Below are positions 24,985 to 35,327 of a stretch of DNA of 64,000 nucleotides, in pieces. Every line of letters starts with the position of its first letter. The first letter of the stretch is position 1. Below the pieces are notes generated by a model that did no database searches, was not told the origin of the DNA, and was given only the letters and a program-made list of their open reading frames with translations. Position numbers and translations under genes: made by a program. This stretch comes from Oxalicibacterium faecigallinarum (GTDB lineage: Bacteria; Pseudomonadota; Gammaproteobacteria; Burkholderiales; Burkholderiaceae_D), in NCBI RefSeq assembly GCF_014635705.1, contig NZ_BMDI01000002.1:248001-312000 (forward strand), written 5' to 3'.

Positions 24985-27900
24985 ATGAACGCTCCAGCAC
25001 AAGTTCAGACACTTCTCGCCGATCTGCCCGGCGGCGCAGCGCCTACGCGCTTGCGTGAAATTCCCTATAACTACACTTCCTTTTCCGACCGCGAGATCGT
25101 GATGCGCCTGCTCGGGGAAGAGGCGTGGGAATTGCTGTCGACCTTGCGTTCCGAGCGTCAGACCGGCCGATCGGCACGCATGCTGTATGAAGTCCTCGGT
25201 GATATCTGGGTCGTGCGCCGCAATCCGTATCTGCAGGACGATATGCTGGATAACCCCAAGCGACGTCAGGCATTGATCGACGCACTCAAGCACCGTCTGG
25301 CCGAAGTCGACAAGCGCCGTGCCAAGGATCTGGCTGTGGCGGATGATGTCAACGCTGCGCGTCGCGCTGCGGCGGTGGAATCGCTGGTGCAGGCCGCATG
25401 CAAGGCGGTGGCCGATTTTGGCGAAGAATTCCGCAATACCTGGGATTTGCGCAAGCGCGCCACCCGCGTGCTGGGCCGCTACACCGACAAGGACAACATC
25501 AAGTTCGATGGCCTGTCGCGTGTTTCGCACGTGACCGATGCGACCGACTGGCGCGTTGAATATCCATTTGTCGTGCTGACGCCCGATAGCGAAGAAGAAA
25601 TGGCAGGGCTGGTCAAAGGCTGTATCGAACTTGGCCTGACCATTATTCCGCGTGGTGGTGGCACCGGTTATACCGGCGGTGCGATTCCGCTGACGCCGAT
25701 GTCGGCCGTCATCAATACCGAAAAACTGATTCAACTGAGCGACGTCGTGATGACGACGTTGCCCGGTGTGGATCGCGAATATGCGACCATCTATTCGGGC
25801 GCAGGCGTGGTGACCAAGCGTGTGGCCGATGCGGCGGAAAAAGCCGGCTTCGTGTTCGCTGTCGATCCGACTTCGGCAGAGGCCTCGTGCATCGGTGGCA
25901 ATATCGCCATGAATGCCGGTGGCAAGAAAGCCGTGTTATGGGGAACCGCGCTCGACAATCTGGCGAGCTGGCGCATGGTCGATCCGAACGGTGACTGGCT
26001 GGAGGTCACGCGTCTTGAGCACAACCTTGGCAAGATTCACGATGCGCCGGTTGCCAAGTTCAAGCTGGAGTGGACGCATCCGAGCGAACGCAGACGCAAG
26101 AAAAACACGCCGTTCAAGACCGAGATTCTCGAGATCGCCGGCCGCACTTTCCGTAAGGAAGGTCTGGGCAAGGACGTGACCGACAAGTTCCTGTCCGGTT
26201 TGCCGGGTGTGCAGAAGGAAGGCTGCGATGGCCTGATCACCTCGGCGCGCTGGATTCTGCACAAGATGCCGAAGCACACGCGTACGGTGTGTCTGGAGTT
26301 CTTTGGCCATTCGCGCGATGCGATTCCGTCGATTGTCGAGATCAAGAACTTCCTCGATGCGGAAACCAAAAAAGGTGGCGCGATTCTCGCCGGTCTTGAG
26401 CATCTGGACGAGCGTTATCTACGGGCGGTCGGTTACGCGACCAAATCCAAGCGCGGCATTCTGCCGAAGATGGCGCTGTTCGGCGACATCGTCGGTGACG
26501 ATGAAGATGCGGTCGCGCAGGCCGCATCGGAAGTGATCCGTCTGGCCAATACGCGTGTGGGCGAAGGCTTTGTCGCTGTCAGCCCGGAAGCACGTAAAAA
26601 ATTCTGGCTCGATCGTGCGCGTACCGCAGCGATTTCCAAACACACCAATGCGTTCAAGATCAACGAAGACGTCGTGATCCCGCTTGATCGCATGGGCGAA
26701 TATTCGGATGGCATCGAACGCATCAACGTCGAGCTGTCGATCAAGAACAAACTGCAATTGCTGGCAGAACTGCGCAGCTTCTTCGTCAAGGGCAATCTGC
26801 CGTTGGGCAAGAGCGATGATGTGGAAGGTGACGATATTCCGGCGGCCGAGCTGCTCGAAGATCGTGTGCATCAGGCCGAAGAACTGATCGACGTCACGCA
26901 TGCACGCTGGTCGTATGTGCTCGGCAATCTCGACAAACCATTGCGTGAGGTCAAAGCAGACTTGCTGACGCATGGCTTCGAAAAAATGGCAGGTATCTTT
27001 GACGAGCGCTTGCAAGCACAGCCAACTGCCACGTTGTTCGATATCGTTCAGGATCGTACCATCCGCATTTCGTGGAAGACCGAAGTGCGTATGCCGTTGC
27101 GGCAGATTTTCAGCGGCGCATGGTTCCGTCTGATTCTGGAAGAAGTCACCGCCATCCACAAACGCATCTTGCGTGGTCGCGTGTTTGTCGCGCTGCACAT
27201 GCATGCGGGCGATGGCAACGTGCATACCAATATTCCGGTCAATTCCGATCATTACCAGATGCTGCAGGATGCGCATGAAGCCGTTGCGCGCATCATGAAA
27301 CTGGCGCGTTCGCTCGATGGCGTGATTTCGGGTGAACATGGTATCGGGATTACCAAGCTCGAATTTTTGACGGATGCCGAGCTGGCGGATTTCCGTTCGT
27401 ATAAACGTCGTATCGATCCGGAAGGCCGTTTCAACAAGGGCAAGCTGATGGATATGGCCGAGCTTGGTGCCGATCTGCGCAACGCCTACACGCCGTCGTT
27501 CGGTCTGATGGGACATGAATCGCTGATCATGCAGCAAAGCGATATCGGCGCGATTGCATCGAGCGTCAAGGATTGTCTGCGTTGTGGCAAGTGCAAACCA
27601 GTGTGCTCGACACACGTGCCGCGTGCCAATCTGTTGTATTCACCACGTAACAAGATTCTGGCGACCTCGCTGCTGGTCGAGGCCTTCCTGTACGAAGAGC
27701 AGACACGCCGCGGCATTTCGATCAAACACTGGGAAGAATTTGAAGACGTGGCCGACCACTGCACCGTGTGCCACAAGTGTGTGACCCCATGTCCGGTTGA
27801 TATCGACTTTGGCGATGTGTCGATGAACATGCGCAATCTGCTGCGCAAGATGGACAAGAAGAGCTTTAATCCGGGCACCACGGCGGCGATGTTCTTCCTG

Positions 27901-28986
27901 AACGCAACCGATCCGACCACCATCAATGCCACACGCAAGGTCATGATCGACTGGGGTTACAAGGCACAGCGGTTTGGTCACGATGTGTTGAAGAAGATGG
28001 CGAAGAGGCAGACGCGCGCACCGCAGCCGACTGTGGGCAAGCCACCGATCAAAGAGCAGGTGATCCACTTCATCAACAAGAAGATGCCGGGCAACCTGCC
28101 AAAGAAAACAGCGCGTGCCTTGCTGGATATCGAGGACGACAAGGTTGTGCCGATCATCCGCAATCCAAAGACCACGACGGTCGATACCGAAACGGTGTTC
28201 TACTTCCCGGGTTGTGGTTCCGAGCGTTTGTTCTCGCAAGTTGGTTTGGCAACCCAGGCGATGTTGTGGAATGTCGGCGTGCAAACCGTGCTGCCGCCTG
28301 GCTACCTGTGCTGCGGTTATCCGCAACGTGGTTCGGGCGATTATGACAAGGCCGAGAAGATCATTACCGACAATCGCGTGCTGTTCCATCGCATGGCCAA
28401 TACGCTCAACTACCTCGACATCAAGACGGTGGTGGTGTCGTGCGGCACCTGCTACGACCAGTTGCAGGGCTATGAATTTGAAAAGATCTTCCCCGGCTGT
28501 CGCATCATCGATATCCATGAATTCCTAATGGAGAAGGGCGTCAAGCTCGAAGGTGTGGAGGGCGTGCGCTACATGTATCACGATCCTTGCCATACGCCGA
28601 TGAAATTGCAGGACCCGCTGAAGACGGTCAACTCGCTGATCACCACCGTTGATGCGCAGAAGATCGAGAAAAACGATCGCTGCTGCGGCGAGTCCGGCAC
28701 GTTTGCCGTGACGCGCCCTGATGTCTCGACCCAGGTTCGCTTCCGCAAGGAAGAGGAAATGGAAAAGGGCGCAGGCAAATTGCGCGCCGATGGGTTTGAT
28801 GGTCAGGTCAAGGTACTGACATCGTGTCCGTCCTGCCTGCAGGGTTTGTCGCGCTACAACGATGATTCCGGCACCACGGCCGATTACATTGTGGTCGAAA
28901 TGGCCAAGCATCTGCTCGGCCCCAACTGGTTGCCGGAGTACGTCGAACGCGCCAACAACGGCGGTATTGAGCGCGTGCTGGTATGA
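24985..28986 (+). CDS. Large FAD-binding/Fe-S oxidoreductase (DUF3683-FAD_binding_4-Fe-S-CCG fusion)
   Basis: A 1333-residue multidomain protein. The N-terminal about 200 residues correspond to the DUF3683-type region. A PCMH-type FAD domain follows ([11 protein letters not shown] near 216-226), then the FAD-oxidase C-terminal domain with [11 protein letters not shown] and GEHGIGITK. Next come two 4Fe-4S motifs ([12 protein letters not shown] near 864 and [14 protein letters not shown] near 926) and a CCG domain pair ([27 protein letters not shown]). This layout equals a fused GlcD-GlcF or Dld-type 2-hydroxyacid dehydrogenase; D-lactate or glycolate is a plausible substrate, electrons going to quinone. 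ATG 24985 is chosen for the typical MNAPAQ start. The HIT gene overlaps its stop by 4 bp. Confidence 0.92.
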   Translation: MNAPAQVQTLLADLPGGAAPTRLREIPYNYTSFSDREIVMRLLGEEAWELLSTLRSERQTGRSARMLYEVLGDIWVVRRNPYLQDDMLDNPKRRQALIDALKHRLAEVDKRRAKDLAVADDVNAARRAAAVESLVQAACKAVADFGEEFRNTWDLRKRATRVLGRYTDKDNIKFDGLSRVSHVTDATDWRVEYPFVVLTPDSEEEMAGLVKGCIELGLTIIPRGGGTGYTGGAIPLTPMSAVINTEKLIQLSDVVMTTLPGVDREYATIYSGAGVVTKRVADAAEKAGFVFAVDPTSAEASCIGGNIAMNAGGKKAVLWGTALDNLASWRMVDPNGDWLEVTRLEHNLGKIHDAPVAKFKLEWTHPSERRRKKNTPFKTEILEIAGRTFRKEGLGKDVTDKFLSGLPGVQKEGCDGLITSARWILHKMPKHTRTVCLEFFGHSRDAIPSIVEIKNFLDAETKKGGAILAGLEHLDERYLRAVGYATKSKRGILPKMALFGDIVGDDEDAVAQAASEVIRLANTRVGEGFVAVSPEARKKFWLDRARTAAISKHTNAFKINEDVVIPLDRMGEYSDGIERINVELSIKNKLQLLAELRSFFVKGNLPLGKSDDVEGDDIPAAELLEDRVHQAEELIDVTHARWSYVLGNLDKPLREVKADLLTHGFEKMAGIFDERLQAQPTATLFDIVQDRTIRISWKTEVRMPLRQIFSGAWFRLILEEVTAIHKRILRGRVFVALHMHAGDGNVHTNIPVNSDHYQMLQDAHEAVARIMKLARSLDGVISGEHGIGITKLEFLTDAELADFRSYKRRIDPEGRFNKGKLMDMAELGADLRNAYTPSFGLMGHESLIMQQSDIGAIASSVKDCLRCGKCKPVCSTHVPRANLLYSPRNKILATSLLVEAFLYEEQTRRGISIKHWEEFEDVADHCTVCHKCVTPCPVDIDFGDVSMNMRNLLRKMDKKSFNPGTTAAMFFLNATDPTTINATRKVMIDWGYKAQRFGHDVLKKMAKRQTRAPQPTVGKPPIKEQVIHFINKKMPGNLPKKTARALLDIEDDKVVPIIRNPKTTTVDTETVFYFPGCGSERLFSQVGLATQAMLWNVGVQTVLPPGYLCCGYPQRGSGDYDKAEKIITDNRVLFHRMANTLNYLDIKTVVVSCGTCYDQLQGYEFEKIFPGCRIIDIHEFLMEKGVKLEGVEGVRYMYHDPCHTPMKLQDPLKTVNSLITTVDAQKIEKNDRCCGESGTFAVTRPDVSTQVRFRKEEEMEKGAGKLRADGFDGQVKVLTSCPSCLQGLSRYNDDSGTTADYIVVEMAKHLLGPNWLPEYVERANNGGIERVLV

Positions 28987-29423
28987 CACGGATCGGTTCG
29001 GGTTGCGAGCTGTGCGAACAGCATGGCGGCGAGGTCTTGTTTCGCAACGACCAATTGCGCGTCGTTCTCGTCGATGATGCTCACTACCCTGGTTTCTGCC
29101 GCGTGATCTGGCATGATCACGTTGCGGAAATGACGGATCTGTCACCGGTCGATCGTTCGCTGTTGATGCGTACGGTTTGCCAGGTCGAAGCGGCCTTGCG
29201 TGAAGTGATGCAGCCGCACAAGATCAATCTGGCCAGTCTCGGTAACATGGTGCCGCATCTGCACTGGCATCTGATTCCGCGTTATACCGATGACGTTCAT
29301 TTTCCGCATCCGATCTGGGCGCCATTACAGCGTCCGCCCGATCCGGATACGCTGGCACAACGTCGTGCGCGTCTGCAGGATCTGCGTGCTGCCGTGACCC
29401 GACATGTCACGTGCGTCGCGTGA
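28983..29423 (+). CDS. HIT-family nucleotide-binding hydrolase
   Basis: A 146-residue histidine-triad protein with the H-x-H-x-H motif in [11 protein letters not shown] near residues 91-97. Two cysteine pairs are less certain: C9 and C12 (CELC) resemble a zinc site at the N-terminus. Such proteins hydrolyse nucleotide phosphoramidates or dinucleoside polyphosphates; the substrate is not predictable. It overlaps the end of the large FAD/Fe-S gene by 4 bp and is probably co-translated. Confidence 0.9.
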   Translation: MTRIGSGCELCEQHGGEVLFRNDQLRVVLVDDAHYPGFCRVIWHDHVAEMTDLSPVDRSLLMRTVCQVEAALREVMQPHKINLASLGNMVPHLHWHLIPRYTDDVHFPHPIWAPLQRPPDPDTLAQRRARLQDLRAAVTRHVTCVA

Positions 29424-29506
29424 ACAAGTGTGATGCAGTGCGCCTTGCTTGCATGACGCGTTATCCTGTCTGATTCTTCCCGATTCAATTCCAAAACGAG
29501 GACACC

Positions 29507-29938
29507 ATGAGCGGCCCTAGTTCCCATCCAGCGACACCCATCCCGACCGATATCAAGGTGCGTACGCAATCACGTGTACTGGAAATCGCGTTTGACGACG
29601 GCAAGCAGTTTTCGCTGTCGTTTGAATTTCTGCGCGTCTGTTCGCCGTCCGCGGAAGTGCGTGGCCACGGGCCGGGGCAGGAGACCTTGCAGACCGGCAA
29701 ACGCAATGTGGGGATTACTGCCGTCGAACCAGTCGGCAACTATGGTCTCAAGCCGATTTTTGACGATGGGCATGACAGCGGCATCTATTCATGGGAATTC
29801 CTGTATCGCATGGGCAAGGAGCAGGTGCTGATGTGGGAAGACTATCTGCGTCGACTGGAAGCCGCCGGCTTCACGCGTGAAAGCGGTCGGGACGCACCAA
29901 TGATGGTGTCGGGACCGACTGGCTGTAGCACCCACTGA
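29507..29938 (+). CDS. DUF971 (GBBH-like N-terminal domain) protein
   Basis: A 143-residue protein consisting mainly of the DUF971 domain (about 15-115), related to the N-terminal zinc/iron-binding domain of gamma-butyrobetaine hydroxylase. The core SLSFEFLRVCSPSAEV and GNYGLKPIFDDGHDSGIYSW are characteristic. It is often encoded next to ubiE in Betaproteobacteria; DUF971 proteins have been linked to iron-sulfur cluster handling, but no function can be read here. The C-terminal tail is short and ends in a cysteine- and histidine-bearing GCSTH. Confidence 0.85.
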   Translation: MSGPSSHPATPIPTDIKVRTQSRVLEIAFDDGKQFSLSFEFLRVCSPSAEVRGHGPGQETLQTGKRNVGITAVEPVGNYGLKPIFDDGHDSGIYSWEFLYRMGKEQVLMWEDYLRRLEAAGFTRESGRDAPMMVSGPTGCSTH

Positions 29939-30002
29939 TTGTTGCAAAATATTTCCAATAAGAAATAAAAATAACGTTTATTTCACGTTTTCCTAACATC
30001 TG

Positions 30003-30008
30003 TATAAT
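30003..30008 (+). promoter_or_regulatory. Candidate -10 box upstream of ubiE
   Basis: A perfect TATAAT 23 bp before the ubiE start codon, in a strongly AT-rich spacer (29940-30010) that also contains an AAATAAA/TTTATTT inverted repeat. The -35 hexamer at 16-17 bp spacing is weak. Confidence 0.5.
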
Positions 30009-30031
30009 TCAAACCTGCGAGCGGAAATGCC

Positions 30032-30766
30032 ATGACAAATTCCACCCATTTCGGTTACCAAACCGTTGCTGAAGAAGAGAAGGTTCACAAGGTCGCCGAG
30101 GTATTCCATTCGGTAGCGGCCAAGTATGACGTGATGAATGACTTCATGTCGGCGGGTCTGCATCGTGTGTGGAAGGCGTTCACGATCGCGCAAGCAGGGA
30201 TTCGTCCCGGCTTCAAGGTATTGGATATTGCTGGCGGCACCGGTGATCTGGCCAAGGCATTTGCCAAACAGGCCGGGCCGACGGGCGAAGTGTGGTTGAC
30301 CGATATCAACGAATCGATGTTGCGCGTTGGGCGTGATCGACTGTTGAACAAAGGGCTGGTCACCCCCACATCCTTGTGTGATGCGGAGAAATTGCCGTTT
30401 CCCGACAATTATTTTGATCGTGTCAGTGTGGCTTTTGGTTTGCGCAATATGACGCACAAGGATGTTGCTCTGGCAGAAATGCGTCGGGTGTTGAAACCGG
30501 GCGGCAAACTGCTGGTGCTTGAATTTTCAAAAGTGTGGGAGCCACTTAAAAAGCCCTACGACATTTACTCGTTTTCCGTGTTGCCATGGTTGGGAAAGCG
30601 TGTGGCGAATGATGCCGATAGTTATCGTTATCTGGCCGAATCGATTCGCATGCATCCCGATCAGGAAACGTTGAAGGCGATGATGCAGGAGGCTGGTCTT
30701 GAAAGAGTCCAGTACTTCAATTTGACAGCCGGCGTGGCCGCATTGCACACCGGTATTAAACTCTAG
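30032..30766 (+). CDS. ubiE: Ubiquinone/menaquinone C-methyltransferase UbiE
   Basis: A 244-residue SAM-dependent C-methyltransferase of ubiquinone (and menaquinone) synthesis. SAM motif I is [12 protein letters not shown] near 66-77, and the UbiE signatures [10 protein letters not shown] and [14 protein letters not shown] are present, ending with [13 protein letters not shown]. Length and start match the family. It heads a run with a Tim44-like gene, ubiJ and ubiB, the last two also being ubiquinone factors. Confidence 0.97.
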   Translation: MTNSTHFGYQTVAEEEKVHKVAEVFHSVAAKYDVMNDFMSAGLHRVWKAFTIAQAGIRPGFKVLDIAGGTGDLAKAFAKQAGPTGEVWLTDINESMLRVGRDRLLNKGLVTPTSLCDAEKLPFPDNYFDRVSVAFGLRNMTHKDVALAEMRRVLKPGGKLLVLEFSKVWEPLKKPYDIYSFSVLPWLGKRVANDADSYRYLAESIRMHPDQETLKAMMQEAGLERVQYFNLTAGVAALHTGIKL

Positions 30767-30774
30767 GAGACAGC

Positions 30775-31719
30775 ATGAAAAAATTACTGTTGGCAGTGGC
30801 GGTTATGGTCAGTTCGATGACCTTCGTCGCGACCGAAGTCGAAGCCAAGCGCATGGGCGGTGGCGGTTCTTTCGGTAAACAGTCCCAAAGTTTTCAGCGT
30901 CCTGCACCGGCGCAACAGTCGTCGCAGGCGGCTAACAGTGCACAACGTCCGGCTGCGGCTCCTGCTGCGGCTGGTGCAGGAGCTGCTGGCGCGGCTGCAG
31001 CCAAACCAAGCATGATGCGTAACATTCTCGGTGGCGCATTGCTGGGTCTGGGCCTGGGTGCATTGTTGTCGCATCTGGGTATTGGCGGCGCACTGGCAAG
31101 CATGATCAGCACCGTCTTGATGATTGCTCTGCTGGCCTTTGCTGCAATGTTCATCTATCGCATGATCAAGGGCAAAAGTGCAGGCGGCCAACAAGGTCAG
31201 CCTTCGTTTGCGAACAATTACTCGGCCAAATCGAGCACGCCTGAAATCGGTTCGGGATTGAATCAAGGCTACAACGCGCAACCATCGGCATTGCAAGGTG
31301 CTGGTTCGTTCGGTGGCGCTGCGGCTGCCGTCGAGGCAGATGATCGTGTGCCAGCGGATTTCGACGTGGAAGCGTTCGTGCGCAACGCAAAAACCTACTT
31401 CATCCGTCTGCAGGCTGCATGGGATCGTGCTGATGTACAAGACATCCGCGAATTCACCACGCCGGAAATGTTTGCTGAAATCAAGATGCAACTGACCGAA
31501 CGTGGCGCAGCAGAAAACCATACCGACGTCGTGCAACTGGATGGCGAATTCTATGGTGTGGAAACGGTTGGTGACGAATATATCGCCAGCATCAAGTTCT
31601 CGGGCCTGATCCGCGAATCGCAAGATACGCCTACGCAGCCATTTACCGAAGCATGGAATCTGTCCAAGCCAGTCAACGGCAACGGCGGCTGGGTGCTGGC
31701 TGGTATTCAGCAGCTGTAA
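30775..31719 (+). CDS. Tim44-like domain protein with signal peptide
   Basis: A 314-residue secreted or membrane-anchored protein. An N-terminal signal sequence (about 1-24) is followed by a glycine-, glutamine- and alanine-rich linker, a hydrophobic stretch at about 80-130 (glycine-rich, then a membrane helix) and a C-terminal Tim44/MRPL45-like domain (about 185-314). In bacteria these proteins are of unknown function. It follows ubiE by 8 bp with a clear AGGAG ribosome binding site. A strong intrinsic terminator follows before ubiJ. Confidence 0.87.
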   Translation: MKKLLLAVAVMVSSMTFVATEVEAKRMGGGGSFGKQSQSFQRPAPAQQSSQAANSAQRPAAAPAAAGAGAAGAAAAKPSMMRNILGGALLGLGLGALLSHLGIGGALASMISTVLMIALLAFAAMFIYRMIKGKSAGGQQGQPSFANNYSAKSSTPEIGSGLNQGYNAQPSALQGAGSFGGAAAAVEADDRVPADFDVEAFVRNAKTYFIRLQAAWDRADVQDIREFTTPEMFAEIKMQLTERGAAENHTDVVQLDGEFYGVETVGDEYIASIKFSGLIRESQDTPTQPFTEAWNLSKPVNGNGGWVLAGIQQL

Positions 31720-31803
31720 TTCAGCCACTGGCATGATCTGATCCGGTCTCGGATCTTACGACGAGAGATCGCTGGCAGCTTCACGCTGCAAACTGTTAAA
31801 CTT

Positions 31804-31841
31804 GAAGCCGCCTGTGAATGGTCACCGGCGGCTTCTTTTTT
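31804..31841 (+). terminator. Intrinsic terminator directly upstream of ubiJ
   Basis: A 9-bp perfect GC-rich stem (GAAGCCGCC / GGCGGCTTC) with a 14-nt loop is followed by six T. It ends only 3 nt before the ATG at 31845. It would end the ubiE-Tim44 transcript, and any readthrough mRNA would have its ubiJ start region inside the hairpin foot. Confidence 0.85.
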
Positions 31842-31844
31842 GCC

Positions 31845-32435
31845 ATGACAAGACTATCTCCCGCGATGCTTCCTTCTGCTGCCATCAATCATCTGCTTGC
31901 GCAGGAAGGATGGGCGCGCGCGCGTTTGGAACCGCACGCAGGCAAGATTGCGGTGTTTGATGCGGGTGTGTTTGCCTTGCGTCTTAAGGTGCGTGCTGAC
32001 GGCTTGGTCGAAGCAGCGGATGCCGCGGATGCCGCAACGGTCACGATTCGCGTGCAGCTATCCGATCTGTCAGTGATTCTGCAGAATCGCGAACGGGCGT
32101 TTTCCTATGTGAAGATTGAGGGTGATGCCGATTTTGCCAATACGATCTCGCAGTTAAGCCAGTCCCTGCGTTGGGAGGCCGAGGATGACTTGAGCCGCCT
32201 GGTTGGTGACATTGCCGCACGACGTGTGACAGAAGGTGCACGCGCGGTTGTGAAGAATGCGCAGGCAGTCCATCAGTCGGTGACGGAAAACGTCGCCGAG
32301 TATTTTCTGGAAGAGAATCCTCTTCTCGTTCGTCCGCGCGCGGTTGCGGACTTTACCAATGACGTCACCAGGTTGCGCGACGATGTTGCGCGCCTTGCCA
32401 AGCGTATCGAAAAGCTCAAGGGCGGCAATTCATGA
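31845..32435 (+). CDS. ubiJ: Ubiquinone biosynthesis accessory factor UbiJ
   Basis: A 196-residue UbiJ. The N-terminal SCP2-like lipid-binding domain (about 10-115) matches the [13 protein letters not shown] start and the [37 protein letters not shown] core. The C-terminal coiled-coil tail ends with [16 protein letters not shown]. It acts in the soluble Ubi complex with UbiK in aerobic ubiquinone synthesis. The start is uncertain: ATG codons at 31818 (inside the terminator loop), 31845 and 31866 are in frame, none with a clear Shine-Dalgarno. ubiB overlaps its stop by 4 bp. Confidence 0.88.
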   Translation: MTRLSPAMLPSAAINHLLAQEGWARARLEPHAGKIAVFDAGVFALRLKVRADGLVEAADAADAATVTIRVQLSDLSVILQNRERAFSYVKIEGDADFANTISQLSQSLRWEAEDDLSRLVGDIAARRVTEGARAVVKNAQAVHQSVTENVAEYFLEENPLLVRPRAVADFTNDVTRLRDDVARLAKRIEKLKGGNS

Positions 32436-33994
32436 TGTTGAAATTTATGCGGGTCCTCAAGATCCTGCGTGTGGCGATTCGTTATGGATTGGACGAGATC
32501 GTCATCTCGGGTTTGGCCATTCCTCGCACGGCACGTGTCTTTGATCGCCTGCTGTTCTGGCGTGACCTGTCGGCACCACGCGGCGAACGTTTGCGTCTGG
32601 CGCTGGAAGAGCTGGGCCCGATCTTTGTCAAATTCGGTCAGGTGCTGTCGACGCGTCGCGACTTGATGCCGATGGACATCGCGGATGAGCTGGCGCGCTT
32701 ACAGGACCGCGTGCCGCCGTTTTCGTCGGATGTGGCGATTGCGCAGATCGTCAAGTCGCTCGGTGCACATCCTGATGTGCTGTTCAATCATTTCGAGCGC
32801 GAGCCGGTTGCCTCTGCTTCGATCGCGCAAGTGCACTTTGCGCAACTGAAAAATGGTCGTGAAGTGGCGGTCAAGGTCTTGCGGCCGGGTATCAAGCGAT
32901 CAATCGACGACGATGTGGCGCTGATGCATATTGTTGCCAACATGATCGAGCGCTTGTGGGCCGATGGCAAACGCCTCAAACCCCGGGAAGTCGTGGCCGA
33001 GTTCGATAAATATCTGCACGATGAACTGGATCTGATGCGTGAGGCCGCCAATGGCAGCCAGTTGCGACGCAACTTCGCCAATTCCGATTTGCTGGTCGTG
33101 CCGGAAATGTTCTGGGACTTTTGCTCGACCTCGGTCATCACGATGGAGCGCATGAATGGCATTCCGATTTCACAGACCGAGCGTCTGATTGCGGCCGGCA
33201 TCGATCTGAAAAAACTCTCACGCGATGGCGTCGAGATTTTCTTCACGCAGGTATTCCGTGATGGTTTCTTCCACGCCGACATGCATCCGGGGAATATCCT
33301 TGTTTCGACTGATCCGCGCACGTTCGGTCGTTATATTGCGCTCGATTTCGGTATCGTTGGCACGCTCAATGATTTCGACAAGGACTATCTGGCGCAAAAC
33401 TTTCTTGCCTTTTTCCGCCGCGATTACAAGCGCGTGGCGCAAGCCCACATCGAATCGGGTTGGGCGCCCAAAGAGACGCGCGTGGATGAACTGGAATCTG
33501 CAGTCCGCGCCTGTTGCGAACCTATTTTCGATCGTCCGTTGAGTGAGATTTCCTTCGGGCAGGTGCTGCTGCGTCTGTTCCAGACTTCACGCCGCTTCAA
33601 TGTCGAAGTGCAGCCGCAGCTGGTTCTGCTGCAAAAAACGCTACTTAACGTCGAAGGTTTGGGACGGCAACTCGATCCGGAACTGGATCTGTGGAAGACG
33701 GCCAAACCCTATCTCGAAAAATGGATGAACGAGCAGGTTGGCTGGCGTGGCTTGCTGGAAAACCTCAAAATCGAGGCCCCACGCTACAGCAAACTCTTGC
33801 CGCAGTTGCCGCGTCTGGCACATCAGGCCTTGTTGCAGGCCTCCGAGCCGCATCCCGACAATGGCGATTTGTTGCGCCGTCTGATTGATGAACAACGACG
33901 CACGAATATGCTGCTGGGTGTGATGGTGTATTTCGGCTGTGGTCTGATAGGCGGTGGCGTATTGACCTTGCTGTTCTTTACCTTTGCCGGTTGA
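32432..33994 (+). CDS. ubiB: Ubiquinone biosynthesis protein kinase-like UbiB
   Basis: A 520-residue UbiB/ADCK atypical kinase-like ATPase needed for ubiquinone synthesis. The family K-x-G-Q motif is [13 protein letters not shown] near 67-79. The A-rich loop segment ASIAQVH, the catalytic-loop-like [12 protein letters not shown] and the DFGIVG triplet are intact. Two hydrophobic helices at the C-terminus (about 485-518) anchor it in the membrane. It is coupled to ubiJ by an ATGA overlap. Confidence 0.96.
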   Translation: MMLKFMRVLKILRVAIRYGLDEIVISGLAIPRTARVFDRLLFWRDLSAPRGERLRLALEELGPIFVKFGQVLSTRRDLMPMDIADELARLQDRVPPFSSDVAIAQIVKSLGAHPDVLFNHFEREPVASASIAQVHFAQLKNGREVAVKVLRPGIKRSIDDDVALMHIVANMIERLWADGKRLKPREVVAEFDKYLHDELDLMREAANGSQLRRNFANSDLLVVPEMFWDFCSTSVITMERMNGIPISQTERLIAAGIDLKKLSRDGVEIFFTQVFRDGFFHADMHPGNILVSTDPRTFGRYIALDFGIVGTLNDFDKDYLAQNFLAFFRRDYKRVAQAHIESGWAPKETRVDELESAVRACCEPIFDRPLSEISFGQVLLRLFQTSRRFNVEVQPQLVLLQKTLLNVEGLGRQLDPELDLWKTAKPYLEKWMNEQVGWRGLLENLKIEAPRYSKLLPQLPRLAHQALLQASEPHPDNGDLLRRLIDEQRRTNMLLGVMVYFGCGLIGGGVLTLLFFTFAG

Positions 33995-34168
33995 TCGCGT
34001 GCAGTGATGTGATTTGGCTGATGCCGCCCCGAACCGTCCGTTGCACCCGGCGATGTGAGGCTCCAACGTTATCTTGTCGACAAGTCGCTTGGCAGCCGAT
34101 AGCGCGCATGGTTTGATTTGCCCCATTTGAGGGCGCGACTTTCCCTTAAAGCCGGGCGCGCGATTTGC

Positions 34169-34174
34169 TACAAT
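34169..34174 (+). promoter_or_regulatory. Candidate -10 box of the potABCD operon
   Basis: TACAAT lies 53 bp upstream of potA, with a poor -35 (TTAAAG at 17 bp). The 232-bp gap 33995-34226 shows no gene or recognisable riboswitch. Confidence 0.4.
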
Positions 34175-34226
34175 TGCTCGGTTTTTTCAACCCCCGCAAT
34201 TGCTTGCACGCCCAGTTCAGGACAAG

Positions 34227-35327
34227 ATGGCGCTTCTCGAAATTCGTAACCTCAGCCGTCGTTTCGGCGATTACACGGCAGTCGACAATATCAGCCTCTC
34301 GATCGAGGCTGGCGAGTTCTTCACGCTGCTCGGCCCATCCGGTTGCGGCAAGACCACGTTGCTGCGCATGATTGCGGGCTTTGATGTACCGGATGCAGGC
34401 CAGATTCTGCTTGATGGTGTGGATCTGACTGGCGTGCCACCGGAACAGCGTCCAGTGCGAACTGTCTTCCAGAACTACGCTTTATTCCCTCATATGACGG
34501 TGGCGCAGAATATTGCGTTTCCGCTTGAGATGGCCAAGACACCGAAAGGCGAGATTCAGACCAAGGTCGATGAGGCGCTCGAAGATGTGCGCCTGACCGG
34601 TTTTGCAGCGCGCTATCCGCATGAATTGTCGGGTGGGCAGCGTCAGCGTGTATCGATCGCGCGCGCGCTCGTCACCCATCCCAAACTGCTGCTGCTTGAT
34701 GAGCCGCTGTCGGCGCTCGATGCACAGTTGCGTGAACAGATGCAGATCGAGCTGATCAATCTGCAAAAAGAAGTCGGCATCACGTTTATCTATGTGACAC
34801 ACGATCAGGCCGAAGCGCTGGCGCTGTCGCATCGCATTGCCGTCATGAACAAGGGCACCGTCGAACAGCTTGACGAGCCAACCCGCATCTACAGTTATCC
34901 GCAAAGCCGTTTCGTTGCCGACTTTATCGGTACCTGCAATCTGTTCGACGGTACGATCACGCAAATCGAAGGCAACACGATGTGGCTGGATGTGCCGAGT
35001 ATGGGCATGGTCAAGACATCGACTGTACCGGACGCACGTGTTGGCGCCAAAGGCACGATTGCACTGCGGCCGGAAAAAACCCTGGTCAGCGCCGAGATCG
35101 TGCGTGGCGTGGCAGACGAAAATCACTTCGACGGCCACGTCAAGGAACTGCTCTATATGGGCGGTGTAACGGTTTATATCGTGGAAACCGAAGGCGGCGC
35201 ACGACTTGAAACCTTGCTGGCGAACTCCGCAATTGGTCGGCCGCGCTTCTTTGAGGTCGGCGATGCCGTCGATGTCGCATGGCGTATTGACGCTGGCCAC
35301 TTCATTGTCGATGGCGCACATGGCTGA
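34227..35327 (+). CDS. potA: Spermidine/putrescine ABC transporter ATP-binding protein
   Basis: A 366-residue ABC ATPase. Walker A GPSGCGKT spans 36-43, the signature LSGGQRQR lies near 134 and Walker B LLLLDEP near 154; the C-terminal about 110 residues form a TOBE regulatory domain. It powers the importer encoded by the three following genes. Context with a PotD-type binding protein supports polyamine rather than iron or sulfate transport. The ATG at 34227 (MALLEIRN) fits the family; a TTG nine codons upstream is in frame. The potB start overlaps its end by 8 bp. Confidence 0.88.
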   Translation: MALLEIRNLSRRFGDYTAVDNISLSIEAGEFFTLLGPSGCGKTTLLRMIAGFDVPDAGQILLDGVDLTGVPPEQRPVRTVFQNYALFPHMTVAQNIAFPLEMAKTPKGEIQTKVDEALEDVRLTGFAARYPHELSGGQRQRVSIARALVTHPKLLLLDEPLSALDAQLREQMQIELINLQKEVGITFIYVTHDQAEALALSHRIAVMNKGTVEQLDEPTRIYSYPQSRFVADFIGTCNLFDGTITQIEGNTMWLDVPSMGMVKTSTVPDARVGAKGTIALRPEKTLVSAEIVRGVADENHFDGHVKELLYMGGVTVYIVETEGGARLETLLANSAIGRPRFFEVGDAVDVAWRIDAGHFIVDGAHG

